DNA of 64,000 nt from Rutidosis leptorrhynchoides (GCF_046630445.1 NC_092342.1:86311001-86375000), one strand, 5' to 3'; positions 12,220-24,415 are shown, counted from the stretch's first letter. Made by a program: numbers and translations. The notes: a model not told the origin generated them from the letters alone.

Positions 12220-13650
12220 GACATAAAGGGAACAGAAAATCTCGCAGCTGATCATCTTTCTCGCCTTGAAAATCCTGAATTAGAAGTTCTAAATGAATCG
12301 GCCATACAAGATAACTTTCCTGATGAATATCTATTGAAGATCGATTATAATGAAATTCCATGGTTTGCAGACTATGCAAACTACTTAGTTTGTGGATTCC
12401 GTGAAAAAGGGTTGTCGTACCAAAAACGAAAGAAATTCTTTAGTGATATAAAACACTATTTTTGGGAAGATCCACATTTATTCAAAAGTTGTCCCGATGG
12501 AATAATACGCCGATGCGTATTCGGGGATGAAGCTAGTCAAATCTTAAACCATTGTCACACAGGACTAACAGGAGGGCATTATGGACCTCAACTCACAGCA
12601 AGGAAAGTCTATGATGCTGGATTCTATTGGCCTACAATTTTCAAAGATGCACACCTTCTTTGTAAATTCTGTGATGCATGTCAAAGGGCCGGAAAAATAA
12701 GTCAACGTGATGAAATGCCCCAAAACGTCTTTCAAGTATGTGAAGTATTCGACGTTTGGGGTATTGACTTTATGGTTCCATTTTCAAAATCTCATAATAA
12801 TCTCTACATTCTCGTTGCCATTGATTATGTATCTAAATAGGAGGAAGCACAAGCTCTTCCAACTAACGATGCACGAGTTGTAGTCAACTTCTTAAAACGT
12901 CTTTTGGCTAGGTTCGGAACACCGAAAGCTTTAATAAGTGATCGGGGTACTCATTTTTGTAATAATCAACTTGAGAAAGTTCTCAAAAGATATGGAGTAA
13001 CTCATAAAATCTCAACCACTTATCATCCACAAACAAGTGGACAAGTTGAAAATACCAACCGAGCATTAAAACGTATTCTAAAGAAAACCGTAGCATCAAA
13101 TCCGAAGGAATGGTCCATGAAATTGGAGGATGCACTCTGGGCTTTTAGAACAGCCTAAAAAAATCCAATTGGAACTACACCTTTTAAACTCGTTTACGAA
13201 AAAGCATGTCACCTTCCAGTAGAAATTGAGCACAAAGTATTTTGGGCTTTGAAGACATGTAATCTTGATTTACATGAAGCTGGACGTCTACGGTTAAGTC
13301 AACTAAACGAATTAGAAGAATTAAGACATGATGCATATGAAAATTCGTTAATCTATAAGGAAAGAACGAAGAAATGGCATGATAAAAGAATTAGAAGTTC
13401 AAAAGAATTTAAGGAAGGAGACAGAGTCCTTCTTTTCAATTCACGATTCAAGTTATATCCTATAAAATTGAAATCAAGATGGTCTGGACCATTCATAGTC
13501 AAAAGAGTTTTCCCATACGGAACAATAGAGTTAATAAATTCAAATGGGATTGAATTTAAAGTTAATGGTCACAGAGTTAAACACTATATTCATGGTCCGA
13601 TGGAAGTTGACAATGAAGTTAATCACAAGTTTGACACCACAGCTAACTAA
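12220..13650 (+). pseudogene. pol: Athila integrase, broken
   Basis: The HHCC zinc-binding domain lies near 12550-12700 ([12 protein letters not shown] ... [11 protein letters not shown]). The DDE core follows: [22 protein letters not shown] and the Glu in QVENTNRALK. The C-terminal region continues at 13249-13650 (SRWSGPFIVKRVFPYGTIEL) and ends in a short tail without a chromodomain, as expected for Athila. Stops at 12838 (TAG) and 13156 (TAA) break it. The domain inserts cDNA in the family. It is followed immediately by a polypurine-tract-like box at 13649. Confidence 0.9.
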
Positions 13651-13663
13651 GTGTGGGGAGATT
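13649..13663 (+). promoter_or_regulatory. Internal polypurine-tract-like box after integrase
   Basis: AAGTGTGGGGAGATT overlaps the integrase stop. Similar boxes occur at 33908 and, before the 3' LTR, at 54737. It could prime plus-strand DNA internally, as central polypurine tracts do in lentiviruses; this is inference. Confidence 0.5.
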
Positions 13664-13821
13664 CAAATGTTTTAAAGGATAATATAATGCTGTCTAGAGT
13701 TAGATTTTCTGTTTTCATGTAGTTCTCAAAAATGGAATCCGAATGGTCTTTCCCTAGCGGACCCTAAAGAACTAGTCTTCTCCCTTTATTCTGAATTTTT
13801 ATTTCTTTTAGGTTTTACGAG

Positions 13822-14142
13822 ATGAAGAATTCCTTTGATCTGAACCATGGTCTACTATTACACGCTATAATTACTAAACGTAATAATAACACTTTCCAGA
13901 GTGAAGTGGTATCATTCATAAGAGGCAAAATGGACGAAGTAAGAAAAGAACTCAGGAACAATCATAATAAGACACATTTTGGTAAAGGAAAATCAAAATC
14001 TGCAGAAAAAGAAGGGCACAACACCTTGAAAGATGTCATAAATGCGAAAAATGGTCACATGAAGGAAAATGTTCGAACAATCAAACACATTCCAATACCG
14101 AGTTCGTTACTTTATGAAAAGAAGGACCGTTCATTTGTTTAG
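13822..14142 (+). CDS. Small basic reading frame between Athila pol and env-like gene, unknown
   Basis: A 106-residue open frame rich in Lys and Asn (GKGKSKSAEKEGHN), starting ATG at 13822. I recognise no domain. It lies between integrase and the first putative env-like exon, in a different frame from either. It could be a remnant of the pol-env spacer, a small accessory product, or chance. Nothing in the sequence decides between these. Confidence 0.25.
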   Translation: MKNSFDLNHGLLLHAIITKRNNNTFQSEVVSFIRGKMDEVRKELRNNHNKTHFGKGKSKSAEKEGHNTLKDVINAKNGHMKENVRTIKHIPIPSSLLYEKKDRSFV

Positions 14143-14252
14143 AAGAAAAGTTATTAAATACTCGAGGTTACGCTTATGTAGCAATGGAAAATCAAATCGA
14201 ACGACTCTCCTATGAGTCGACTAAAGCAGGCTCTGAGAATTCTATCTCACAG

Positions 14253-15952
14253 GTAAATATGTACAGTTTTTATTTTATTTATTGCTTTTAATCTTTTGAT
14301 AATAAACGCTGAATCGTTCGCTATAAAGTATTAAATTGATATTCAATAAAATTAGGTATAATAAACCGAAATTATTGATATCATACAAAAATTTAATGCA
14401 TCACTGTGAAATTTACCGTTTATTCATAAGGTATAAATATCTTTAATCAATCAATTCAAAATATTTCAGAAATTCGTCAGGAGTAAAATTAGGTAATATA
14501 GCCGAAATTACTTTACCCAAAAGAGGGACGTATATTTTTGTTAATATTTGATTGATTAAAGTGGGATAAAAGACCAAAAAGATTTTTATTTTTATTTTTA
14601 CCTTGTTTTTAAAATTAATATATAACTATATTATTTTAAATGTAAGTTTGAAAAATTAATATAAAAAATATTAATATTTATATAAAATTTTATGCATTTT
14701 AAATTTAAGTTTAGTGTGAATTTAAAAACAAAATGTACTTTATTTCATTAAGTTAGAAATATAATTTCTAAAATTCATCGTGAGTTGAAGACTAGGTCGT
14801 TGAACCAAAATTGCTTTACTCGAGGGCAGGGCGACAAATTTTGTTATCCCTATTTTTAATCTTATTGATTTAAAGTATGCCAAAAACATTAAAAAAACTC
14901 AAAAATCTTTGCTTTTAAAACAAACGCTTTAAAATGACAAATTTTAAAATTTTGTCGAGGGACGAACTAGGTAAACATACCGAAACGCCCTCAATCTAAA
15001 AAAAATAAAATTTTAAATTAATTAATTAATTAATTGTTTTTTAAGTAAAAGGTTTTATATAAAAAATAAAAAAAAAACCCTAGACTCCATGCGATCGCAT
15101 GGGGTTTATCCAGAGAAACCATGCGATCGCATGGCCTTAAAAAACTGGACATGATCAAAAAGCAGCGAGTTGGTTCTCTGTCTCCATTATTCACACACAC
15201 ATGAACACAACTCCCAAACTCTCCCTAAAATCATCATTTTTCAACCAAATTCAACGAAATTTCTTGCTATAATCCGTTCCAATCATGCCTTTCTTCAGAT
15301 GGGGAAGCAAAAACGTAGAAATTTTACCCAAAAACTCCTAAATTTCCTAATTTTTGTGATAATTACAATAAATTACAATAATCCTATTTTGATGAATTCT
15401 AGTTTAATTAGAGTCAAATTGTTAGTATATTATGCTTGTATAACCTAGATTGATGCTATTTGACATAATTTGAAGCCTTAAACTTCAAATTTTTTAGAAA
15501 TCTAGGGTTTGTGTTCTTGAGCAATTTGAGGCTTTTTGATATAAACAGGTTATGGCCGATTTTTGTTATGAATTATTGCTAAATTAAGTAGTGTAACATG
15601 TTTAGGTTGCTAAATGATCAAAACTTTGATCCTAAACATGATTTTTGAGCATCAAAGTGGACTTTTTAAGTCTAAAATTCATGAACTTGATTAATTTGAT
15701 ATAAATGTCATTTGAAACTTGTTTAATTGCTAGTAATGGTTATTTTAACATGTTATTTGAGTTGAATGCTTATGAACTTTGTATACATTTTCATATATGC
15801 TTATTTGAAAATTTGTAGAATTGTTGAAAATATGAAAATGAGTATAAGTCTAATATGTAATAAACATGTTATTATAATTATTTTAATTTGTTATTTTGCT
15901 AACACTAATGCATATTTGGATGCACAAATTTTGTGTTTAATGTGTTTTGCAG
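14253..15952 (+). other. Putative intron of the Athila env-like gene
   Basis: 1700 bp bounded by GTAAAT and a T-rich TGTTTTGCAG. It is AT-rich, without a credible gene, and contains two exact copies of the CCATGCGATCGCATGG palindrome (15087-15102 and 15119-15134). Splicing is a prediction from phase agreement and site quality. Confidence 0.5.
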
Positions 15953-16902
15953 AGAAATACAGATACGGACGGTGCATTATCGTCTAGACAACCTGAACAA
16001 GAACCAGATCAAGAACCACAACCTGAACAACAACAACATTATGATCAACACATGCTATATCATGAGCCAGAACCACTGTTTTACACTCATTATCGTCAAT
16101 TTCAGCCTCACCAGAGGATTATACACCCACTTATCGATGACCAACAGTTACATCCCAACCTAAGATTCGATCGTTGTTCGATAGAATACCCGAAATTTCA
16201 GAAGAACATGCACATTCTTTACCACAAAAATATTGAAATGCCTCGGGTAATCGATTGGGAGCGTTTGGAAACAGTTGGCCTAGCCGATTCGGTTAGAGGT
16301 TTACTAGTTCAGAGGTATGGTAACTTTACATTTAACGATTGGATCCGTTTATTTACCACGCATAGAACTATATATAGAAAATGGTGTATGGAATTGCTTA
16401 GCACTATAGAGTTAAATAATCAGGTTACTATGTTAGGAGATAAAAGTTTTATTAGATTTCTTTTAGGAGGTACAATGTACAGAATGTCCATGTTGGACAT
16501 GGATAGAGCTTTACTGATCTACACCCCCGCTGAGATAATTACACCTGATTGTAATAGTTTAATTACTGAAGGTGAAAGAGTAGATAGGAATTTTGACGCT
16601 AACGCCATATGGAGGCGTATGTCAGAATTTAGGGAATTTACGCGGGATGGAAGACACTCAGCAGAGCTCCGAGTAATACATAGATTCTTAGCGAACACGA
16701 TTACACAACGGGGTAGAAACAAGGAGAAAATGACCTTAAACGATTTATTTTACCTTAAGTGTATTCGAGACCCGAGGAGCTTTGTTAACATTCCTTATTG
16801 CGTGGGCCACTATTTGTCTAAAGTTATTGAGGGTATGCAAGCAGGAAGTATTATAGGGGGAGGTGTTCTTGTTACTCTCATTGGAGAGTACTTAGGTGTA
16901 GA

Positions 16903-16907
16903 TAAAG
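16903..16907 (+). repeat. Target-site duplication of element A, left copy (TAAAG)
   Basis: TAAAG is repeated at 32914-32918, on the far side of element A. Confidence 0.92.
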
Positions 16908-17328
16908 TGTCATACCCCGTACTAATCCATCTGGACGAAGTCATCAACATTTGGTCTCATTGCGATAATCGACTCCAAGTAATGTCTTTAAAATGAGCAA
17001 ATGCACAGCGGAAGATTTCTTTCATACCTGAGAATAAACATGCTTTCAAGTGTCAACCAAAAGGTTGGTGAGTTCATAGGTTTATCTTAAAACAATAAAA
17101 TTCATCATTTTGATAGACCATAAGATTTAAATGATGCATGGTACAAATGGGCCCGAATCCTATACCCACATGTAATGTATATGCGATATATTTTAAATAC
17201 AGTACACCTTTCTCGTGTACGAAATCCTTTTTCATAAATCTTAGTAACCGTACACTTATCTCGTGCACAAAAACTAATACATATAACCTGTATATAAAAA
17301 TCATTCTCTCGATACATAACATTCACAT

Positions 17329-17423
17329 CAATTGGTGGCAATTATCATGTCCACATAATTCAATGGTGGCAATTATCATGTCCACATAATTCAATGGTGG
17401 CAATTATCATGTCCACATAATTC
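17329..17423. repeat. 31-bp minisatellite, three copies, in element A left LTR
   Basis: The unit contains GGTGGCAATTATCATGTCCA. Three tandem copies lie here against four at 24839-24965 in the other LTR, so copy number changed after insertion. Confidence 0.9.
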
Positions 17424-18082
17424 AATAATAATCCGCAGAACTTCTGTCTGCATAATAATTCATTCGAGGAATGTTTTGCTTGTGTCTATCTCGTCAAACA
17501 TTTATAAAAGCATTTCATGTATTCGCAGTTCAAAATATAAGCATTTAATAAAGCAGTTGTAAAAATAGCACATGTATTCTCAGTCCCAAAAATGTAAAGA
17601 GTAAAAGGGAGCAAATGAACTCACTATACGATATTTTGTAGTAAAAATATTCATACGACGATACTGAACAATGCAAGGTTGGGCTTCGGATTCACGAACC
17701 TATATCATTTGTATATATATATATTAAAACATATACTTGTAATTGAACAAATATATATATTTATTAGTGATATCATTTTTATATTAAAAATTTATAGGTT
17801 TCATTATTTGTTTAAATATATTCATTTCATATATTTTAAAGATATTACTATAATTAAGTTATGTATATTAAATATCCTTATATGATGATCATTTGTTTGT
17901 GAAAATGTTAATTATGATAATATTATTTTTAGTAATAATAATGATATTCTTTATAATAATAATGATAAAAGTGATAATAATAATGTTAGTAAAAATAATG
18001 ATATTACTAATGATAATGATAATAATATTAATTGTATGAATGATACTAATGATATATTTTTAATATTTGTAATAATCAAATA

Positions 18083-18084
18083 AC

Positions 18085-18156
<72 letters not shown>

Positions 18157-18225
18157 TGTAATAATAGTAATAATAATAATAATAATAATAGTAATAATAG
18201 TAATAATAATAATAATAATAATATA

Positions 18226-18281
<56 letters not shown>
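18083..18281. repeat. (AAT)n microsatellite in element A left LTR
   Basis: About 200 bp of AAT with occasional G or TAT interruptions. The equivalent tract in the right LTR is the site of the Helitron. Confidence 0.95.
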
Positions 18282-18285
<4 letters not shown>

Positions 18286-18339
18286 TAGTAAATAAGAAAG
18301 AGAACTACCTTCCAAAACAATGCTACAAAAAAATAATGC

Positions 18340-18400
18340 CACAATCTAGGCTCGAACCCGCGACCTCCAGTCTAACACAAACACTCCTAACCATTACTAC
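18340..18400 (-). other. tRNA-like stretch with B-box motif in element A left LTR
   Basis: On the minus strand the sequence contains GGGTTCGAGCC (18349-18359), matching the Pol III B box/T-loop consensus, preceded by GGTTAGGAG about 35 bases upstream. The A box is weak here. It is conserved at 30304-30362 (right LTR) and in element B (44361-44432, 51212-51283), where both boxes are better. It is probably a captured tRNA-derived fragment. Confidence 0.5.
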
Positions 18401-20687
18401 ATCGTTTTATTTCTAATTTATCTAGTACCTAAATTCTTTTAACATCATTCTCTGTGTTCTTCTTCTGCTTCAACACATCATCATCTTTGTATCACCATCA
18501 TACATCATATATTATTTGATTCGTGATTTCTCAACAGAAACTAAAAAAAAAAATGCAGCAGCAACATAATCTTTATCATATAGCATCATCAAGACCTCAT
18601 AACATCATTCATCATCATCTTAAACGTAAATCATCATCAATCATTCTAGTTACCATCGTTATTCGTTTATATCACTTTCTATCAACCCTAACATCGTCAT
18701 CTAACTTATCCTATTCATCGTCATCAATATTCTTAGCTTCATCACCCTTTTCGGTCATCATCTTCATACATCATAACTCCTATTAACAAACACCATAATC
18801 AACATATTTTCTCGTAGCCTAAATATCATCATCATCGATCTTAAACAGAAGAGGGCAGTAGCATCGTTTTCACCATTACTGTATCCACAATTTCGATTCC
18901 AAGCCCAATAAACTAACTTGATCCTCTCGGCCCAATTAGAACCAGAAGAGTAACGGCCCAAATTCACAAACTAAATAAGCCCAACAATTAAATCGTGGCT
19001 ATTTGGTTTTTAAAGAAAAAAGAACACAGAAAGTGGCAAGTTTGCATAATTGATACTTGGTTTTGGCACGTGCACTTGAAGGAACCACCTTGGTCCACAA
19101 TAATTGTTAGTAGACAAGTGGGGAGCACAAATAATAACAATACTTGATGGTGATGATTGAGTCAAAAGCTCTATATCACCTCTTCGAAAGGTAATAAGGA
19201 ATAAATTGTTGTTTGGTTCTAATCTGGTCAAAAACAGTTAGTATTAATGGTTTTGGAGTATTGATCAGCGAATAGTAGTTGTTGATAAAAAAAATAGCAG
19301 CGAATAATAGAAGCAAGTAATAGCATGGAATATAGGTGGTGTTGGTCTGGTTCGTATAGAATTTTAAACAACTCAGCTGCAGTAGCTCATACATAAACAG
19401 AAAAATCATGGCAGCAGCGATGGTTGCAATGGTGATTGATTACATGGTTCATGATGTGTTCTTGAGGTGGTTTGGTTTGGTGGGTTGTCTATGGTGATGA
19501 AGTAGTTGTCTAAAGGAGTTCGAGGTAGTGGCGGTTATGGTTTGGTGATGATGCTTGAAGAAACATTAAGTATACCGCATCAGGTATTAGTAATTGGAGG
19601 TGGTGATCGGTTTGTGGTAGCGGCAACATGTAGCGATACATAATGGTGATGATGATTATGAAATAGAAACAAAAGCAATATTTGGTGAAGGGTTGGTTTC
19701 GAATATGATCAGGAAACAGAATATAAAAACGCAGGTTGTGGTGTTCAATGTTATAGAAACCAAAAAGATAGATAAGGAAAAGAAAAAGTGTGGCTAGTAA
19801 TCAATTGAAAGAAAAAGAAGAAAAGAAAGACAATGAAAGAAGATGGTGGTTGCTCAACATTGTGAAAGGTTCTCGGTTTTTAAACGTAACAACAACAGCC
19901 ATTTTTCAAAAGGGGGTTTTGAATTCATTTGATGATGGTGTGAAGGTGATTCACGATGGTGGTTTATGGCGTTTAATGATAGCGGTGGTTGGTGATCCTA
20001 ATGAAGGTGGAAGGTGGTGATTGAAATGGGTGTTTGGTAAATTGATGGTCATTAGAAGTGGGTGTGATGATATACAAGTGTAGGTGCATGTATATATATA
20101 TATAGATGTCAGATAGATAGATGGAGGATATTATGTTCAACAAATAAGTCACAAGGGCAACTGTAACATAATAAATTAAAATGTGTGTGGAGCTGCCGAC
20201 AGTTTTTCTCGGGTAGTGTATCGTGCTCCATTGTTAATCAGTGGCAGATAAAAGTGTTCGGAAAAATCTCATATTTTTAAATTAACTATATTTATTTATT
20301 TTGGTTATTATGGTATAAAATTCGATCCTTAATTTGTTAAATAAAAATTACATCAACTGTCCCTCTCATTTATGGGTAAAATATAAAAAGTGTTAAAATT
20401 TAACAAATAGTTCCTAAATACATTTTTAGTAAGCCTAAAATTTATAGAACTCATTTTTGAATTACCGTTTATTTTAAAATCATATAAGTTTGAATTTAAC
20501 TTACTTAATATCAATCGGGACATCAAATGAGTATTACCATCATTTAATATTTAATTTTAATATACTTTATTTATATATAGATATATTTTAAATAATAATT
20601 ATTATAATATCTTATTTTTATTTATTTTACATAATTAAATTTTAATAGCAATAACGAATAATATTTCAATTTATATTTTCAATTGCC

Positions 20688-20690
<3 letters not shown>

Positions 20691-20762
<72 letters not shown>
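20691..20762. repeat. (TA)n and (CA)n microsatellite
   Basis: A TA run followed by CACACA near the left LTR end; its partner in the right LTR is at 32668-32737. Confidence 0.95.
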
Positions 20763-20932
20763 TATCTATTTACAATTATTGGTTCGTGAATCGTCGAAAC
20801 TGGTCGAAGGTAATTGAATACATGAACATAGTTTTAAAATTTTCGAGACTCAACATTATAGACTTTGCTTATTGTGTCGAAATCATATGAAGATTAAGTT
20901 TAAATTTGATCGGAAATTTCTGGGTCATCACA

Positions 20933-20965
20933 GTAGCTACCCGTTAAAGAAATTTCGTCCCGAAA
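20933..20965 (-). promoter_or_regulatory. Polypurine-tract region of element A
   Basis: On the minus strand the sequence reads GGGACGAAATTTCTTTAACG and then GGTAGCTAC up to the LTR. The same order occurs before the right LTR of element B (48790-48820). GGGACGAAATTTC is common just before the 3' LTR of plant chromoviruses. The purine tract itself is weak (ACGGGTAG). Confidence 0.55.
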
Positions 20966-23430
20966 TTTGATTGGGATGGTCATGACTGACAATAAATATG
21001 TTTTCATGACGCATACGAGCTAGAAATTAGAGTTTTATCATCAGCGAGTAATATGAATATAACAATTTGTTTATGTGAATTGTACGAGTGAAGTTATCAC
21101 AAAAGAGTGAAATAAGAAAGGTAAAGTTTCGTCATATCTTTTGACATAGTCACAGTGGATTTCCAGAATTCAAGGAATTTAGAGAAAATCTTCGTAATAA
21201 GATTCGATTCTTCGATAATTAAAGAAATTAAAATTTTCTTTTCTTAAATGCAATAATATGTTTCGATTGTTCAGTCTAACTTTTCAAATTACCAGAAGTC
21301 ACGAGAAAAGATAGAACTATCAGGAAGATACGTTCTTGATATGTTTAGAGATTAGATAGAATGTAAGAGTCGTGTAATATGGCACATGATGACGGTATAG
21401 TCTGTGAATCATCACGTTCCATTAGAAACTCAGCATGACTTACTATAATATAATCACGTTGATCAAGTGTCATTATATTATACTAACTCATGCTTCAGTT
21501 CCCAACACTTCTTCATAAACATTCATAATTTAAACTCGAAGGTTTACAGAATATAGAAACTATACAGTTTCCTTTATGATGTAATACTGATAACGCGAGA
21601 AAATAGATGATTTCGGATAAGAATATTTATGAAAATGTCTTCAGAAATATTGAGGATATTAATATTGAAAGATACGATAATATCTTAGAATTTTAGAATC
21701 AAATTGTGATGAAGAAATTCATTCACGATGATTTAGAGTGATTAAGGAGCAAGGTATTCGCTAAAGATTTCATCAGAAACAGAATCATCAGGATTCTTTA
21801 TGTACAAGTTTAGTCCTTGTGATTTGTTCAGAGTTTCAGAATGAGAGATCATAATTCTAAGAGATAAATGTTATATGTATATATAACTTTTGATGTAGAA
21901 ACGCTGCGAGATTCAAAATACTGATTGCTGATTTCCCGATACTTGGTATGGCAATTCTTGTTACAAGATGCCAATGAGTTCATGATAAGACTTCAATAGA
22001 TAAATATAGTGTTTTGTCGAAGAGATATAAGCCAAGGAACAACGAGGTTGCTGGTACGTCTGCTGGTAATATGATGGAATATAAAAAGTTTCCCGGTAAC
22101 AATAAAAGAGCACACATATATATCAAGGTTATAATAAGGTTGTTTCGAACGAAAAATCGAAGTTGACTTATTGGAGCTGTGACAAAATTGGCTAATTTGG
22201 AAAGAGATTGCAAAGTTATTTTCGGTAATAATAATGCTAAAGGAATTAGCACAGCTACGCGTTAAACGTTTACTCAGTTTTTGAGAGTTTTCAGGTGCAT
22301 AACTATACGCTTAAATCTTTCCTTCTGTAGATGAAGTGCGGTTGGTTCATCCTCTCGATTGAGGTGTTTTCACGAATTATGAAAGGTTTGAACGCAGATT
22401 GTAATCGTCAAGATACAAATGAGGTTTAAGATGAAATCAAGTGGCAAACTTGAAGAATTGTTTAGTTTCATATGTTATAATCAGTATTTTAATTCATTTT
22501 AATTGTCCAATGTTAGTAGTCCACAGTTGATAGTCCACAGTTAACAGTCCAATAATTCATATATAGCTTAATATATAATATTCGAATTAATTAATACGTA
22601 TCGTGACCCGTGTACATGTCTCAGACTCGATCACAACTCAAAGTATATATATTATTATAGAATCAACCTCAACCCTGTATAGCTAACTCGATCATTACTA
22701 CATATAGAGTGTCTATGGTTATTCCAAATAATATATATAGATGCGTCGATATGATATGTCAAAACCTTGTATACGTGTCCCGATATTTAAAGTGCGTAAA
22801 ATAAATAACAAAAATTAAATGACGATAAATAAAATTGCGAGAATATAAATTGCGATAATTAAATTGCGATAAATAAAATGTAATCAGTTAGCTAGGAACA
22901 ATTAGCTAGGAACAGTTAGCGTGGATTCTTAACAAAATTTCTCATAGTTAATTTGTTTGTTTCTAACAAATTTTATTATGTCCAATGTTTTCTTCATTAT
23001 GCCACTTGTTGAATTCCGATAAGTCAAAATCCAAATATGAAATTGAATGAAAATGGTTATTCTGTGGTGAACAAATTCGTATATCTGTGGATGTGAGTAG
23101 AATAGTAAATGACCGTTGAATCAGATTCGAAGAATGTACAATGTAACTTATTAATGTGAAATCTAAATATTCCTCGGGTATTACCTACCCGTTAAAATAT
23201 TTTCACCATTAACAGTTTGTACAAAAAGAATTTTTAATTACAATATTTATGAAAATATATATACATTTATATTTTCTTCAGATGTAATCATGGATTTAAT
23301 GAGTTAATATGATATTAAACTCATTTGCTTTTCGGTTTGAGCTAGAATAAATAACCCCTAAGACTTTTAGAAACCACATATTCTTCGCAGAATATTTCTT
23401 CAATGAAGTTATGATTCAATACTTCATCGT
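20966..23430 (-). other. Element A internal non-coding region
   Basis: About 2.5 kb without a credible long ORF on either strand. The minus strand contains a second ACGGGTAGGTAA box near 23180-23197, a repeat of the box next to the LTR. Parts correspond to 46800-48800 in element B. Confidence 0.7.
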
Positions 23431-23570
23431 TCATTGTTGTTGGTACTCCTTGGTATCTATGGTGCGTATGACGTTGATGTTCGTGTGACAGATTGTGAAG
23501 TTGAGATTTGCAATGCGGTTGTTGTTGGTGGTGGTAATGGTACTGTTGGCATTGATGATGGTGGTACTGG

Positions 23571-24023
23571 TTATGCTGTTGGTGCTGCTGCTGGTGTTTG
23601 TAACCTTTGCACCATATTCTCCAAAGCCACTACCCGAGCGCGAAGCTCGTTGACTTCTTCTATTACACCGGGGTGATTGTCGGTTCGGACGAGCGGACAA
23701 ATATGATCTAGAATTTGGTATAGTATATAATCGTGACGAGATACTCTGGAAATGAAAGAAAAAATGGTGTCTCGGACAGGTTCGCCGGTAAGTGCTTCAG
23801 GTTCTTCGCCAAGAGGGCAATGTGGTAGATGAAAAGGATCACCTTCTTCTTGTCTCCAATGATTGAGGAGGCTACGAACCCAGCTCCAATTCTTCCAGAA
23901 TAGATGATGGCTAATCGGTTGATCCATTCCGGTTACACTGCTTTCGGAGCTCGAGTGAAAATCCATATCGGAATAGTTATCGGAATCCGACGAACTTGAA
24001 CTGTTGCGAAATTCATCTTGCAC
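23571..24023 (-). CDS. Gag-like N-terminal ORF of element A
   Basis: 150 residues from ATG at 24023. The N-terminus is Ser/Asp-rich and acidic (RNSSSSSDSDNYSDMDF), the middle is compact with several Trp residues, and the end is a predicted coiled coil (EVNELRARVVALENMVQRLQ). It is the only sizeable ORF in the internal region and starts about 380 bp after the primer site, the gag position. The sequence is related to the broken frame at 45995-46540 in element B, so the family conserved it for some time. No capsid signature or zinc knuckle is visible. It may be a gag N-terminal domain left after deletion. The overlapping minus-strand frame at 23431-23700 (ending TKEYQQQ, also seen in B) may be its continuation after a frameshift. 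Confidence 0.5.
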   Translation of the reverse strand: MQDEFRNSSSSSDSDNYSDMDFHSSSESSVTGMDQPISHHLFWKNWSWVRSLLNHWRQEEGDPFHLPHCPLGEEPEALTGEPVRDTIFSFISRVSRHDYILYQILDHICPLVRTDNHPGVIEEVNELRARVVALENMVQRLQTPAAAPTA

Positions 24024-24403
24024 GGTTAGGTAAAGGATTTTATGAAATGATTTTCGGATATCGGATGATATTCTAATTACATAGAATATCTATGTATAGT
24101 ACAGAAGATCCCGTAGATTACGGAGGAAATTAAGAAAACGTGTCAGACAAAGTCTACAGTAACAGATACGCTAAGATATGATTTTTGTCTCTATACTATT
24201 CATGCAATCAATGCAATAAGAAGTGTCTAGACTAAGAATGATAAGCAGGTAATTTCCTAAAGATGATAAGTAGATGATTTTTGACACGAAATGATAAGCA
24301 AAACTTTTGACATGCAGACACGGTCGAAGTCCAGACCCACTAATACATCTAAACAACTATCAGTTAGACACACTAATGCAAGACCTGGTTCGCTAAGACC
24401 AAC

Positions 24404-24415
24404 GCTCTGATACCA
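24404..24415 (-). promoter_or_regulatory. Primer-binding site of element A (Met tRNA type)
   Basis: The minus strand reads TGGTATCAGAGC two bases inside the right LTR boundary. It sets the element's orientation. Confidence 0.92.

Larger units (their letters stand above)
14184..16907 (+). pseudogene. Athila ORF-1 (env-like) gene, 5' part, probably spliced, cut by element A
   Basis: The main exon is open from 15953 to 16907 with a Gln/Pro/Glu-rich N-terminus, then a conserved body (VIDWERLETVGLADSVR, WIRLFTTHRTIYRKW, GTMYRMSMLDMDRALLIY) typical of the Athila ORF-1 family found downstream of pol. A short upstream exon, 14184-14252 (starting MENQIERLSYES), ends at CAG/GTAAAT and joins in phase to the acceptor TTTTGCAG/AGA at 15951-15953. 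The implied intron is 1700 bp. Alternatively, translation may simply start at the ATG at 15947. Element A interrupts the frame after the first base of a codon at 16907; coding sense resumes at 32919. The function is unproven; an envelope role has been suggested for the family. Confidence 0.75.
16908..20932 (-). repeat. Element A 3' LTR (left)
   Basis: 4025 bp, matching 24418-32913 outside the Helitron. It contains a 31-bp minisatellite (17329-17423), an interrupted (AAT)n tract (18083-18281), a tRNA-like stretch (18340-18400) and a (TA)n/(CA)n run (20691-20762). Small open frames (for example at 18523-18786 and 19790-20020) recur in the other LTR and resemble no protein I know; I treat them as non-coding. 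Confidence 0.9.

Noticed and set aside
17329-17423. Regular 31-bp repeats considered as a CRISPR-like array
   Set aside because: Units are directly abutting with no unique spacers, in plant retroelement DNA. It is a minisatellite.
18060-18344. Long poly-Leu, poly-Ile or poly-Tyr reading frames over the (AAT)n tracts
   Set aside because: They are translations of a trinucleotide microsatellite with no other protein features. The same applies to the tract at 25606-25923.
19790-20020. 76-residue open frame repeated at 31755-31985
   Set aside because: Located in the LTRs of element A. Similarity between copies reflects LTR identity; there is no independent evidence of coding.
22501-22560. Tandem AGTCCACAGT-like units in element A's internal region
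   Set aside because: Only two or three imperfect copies; no evident meaning.
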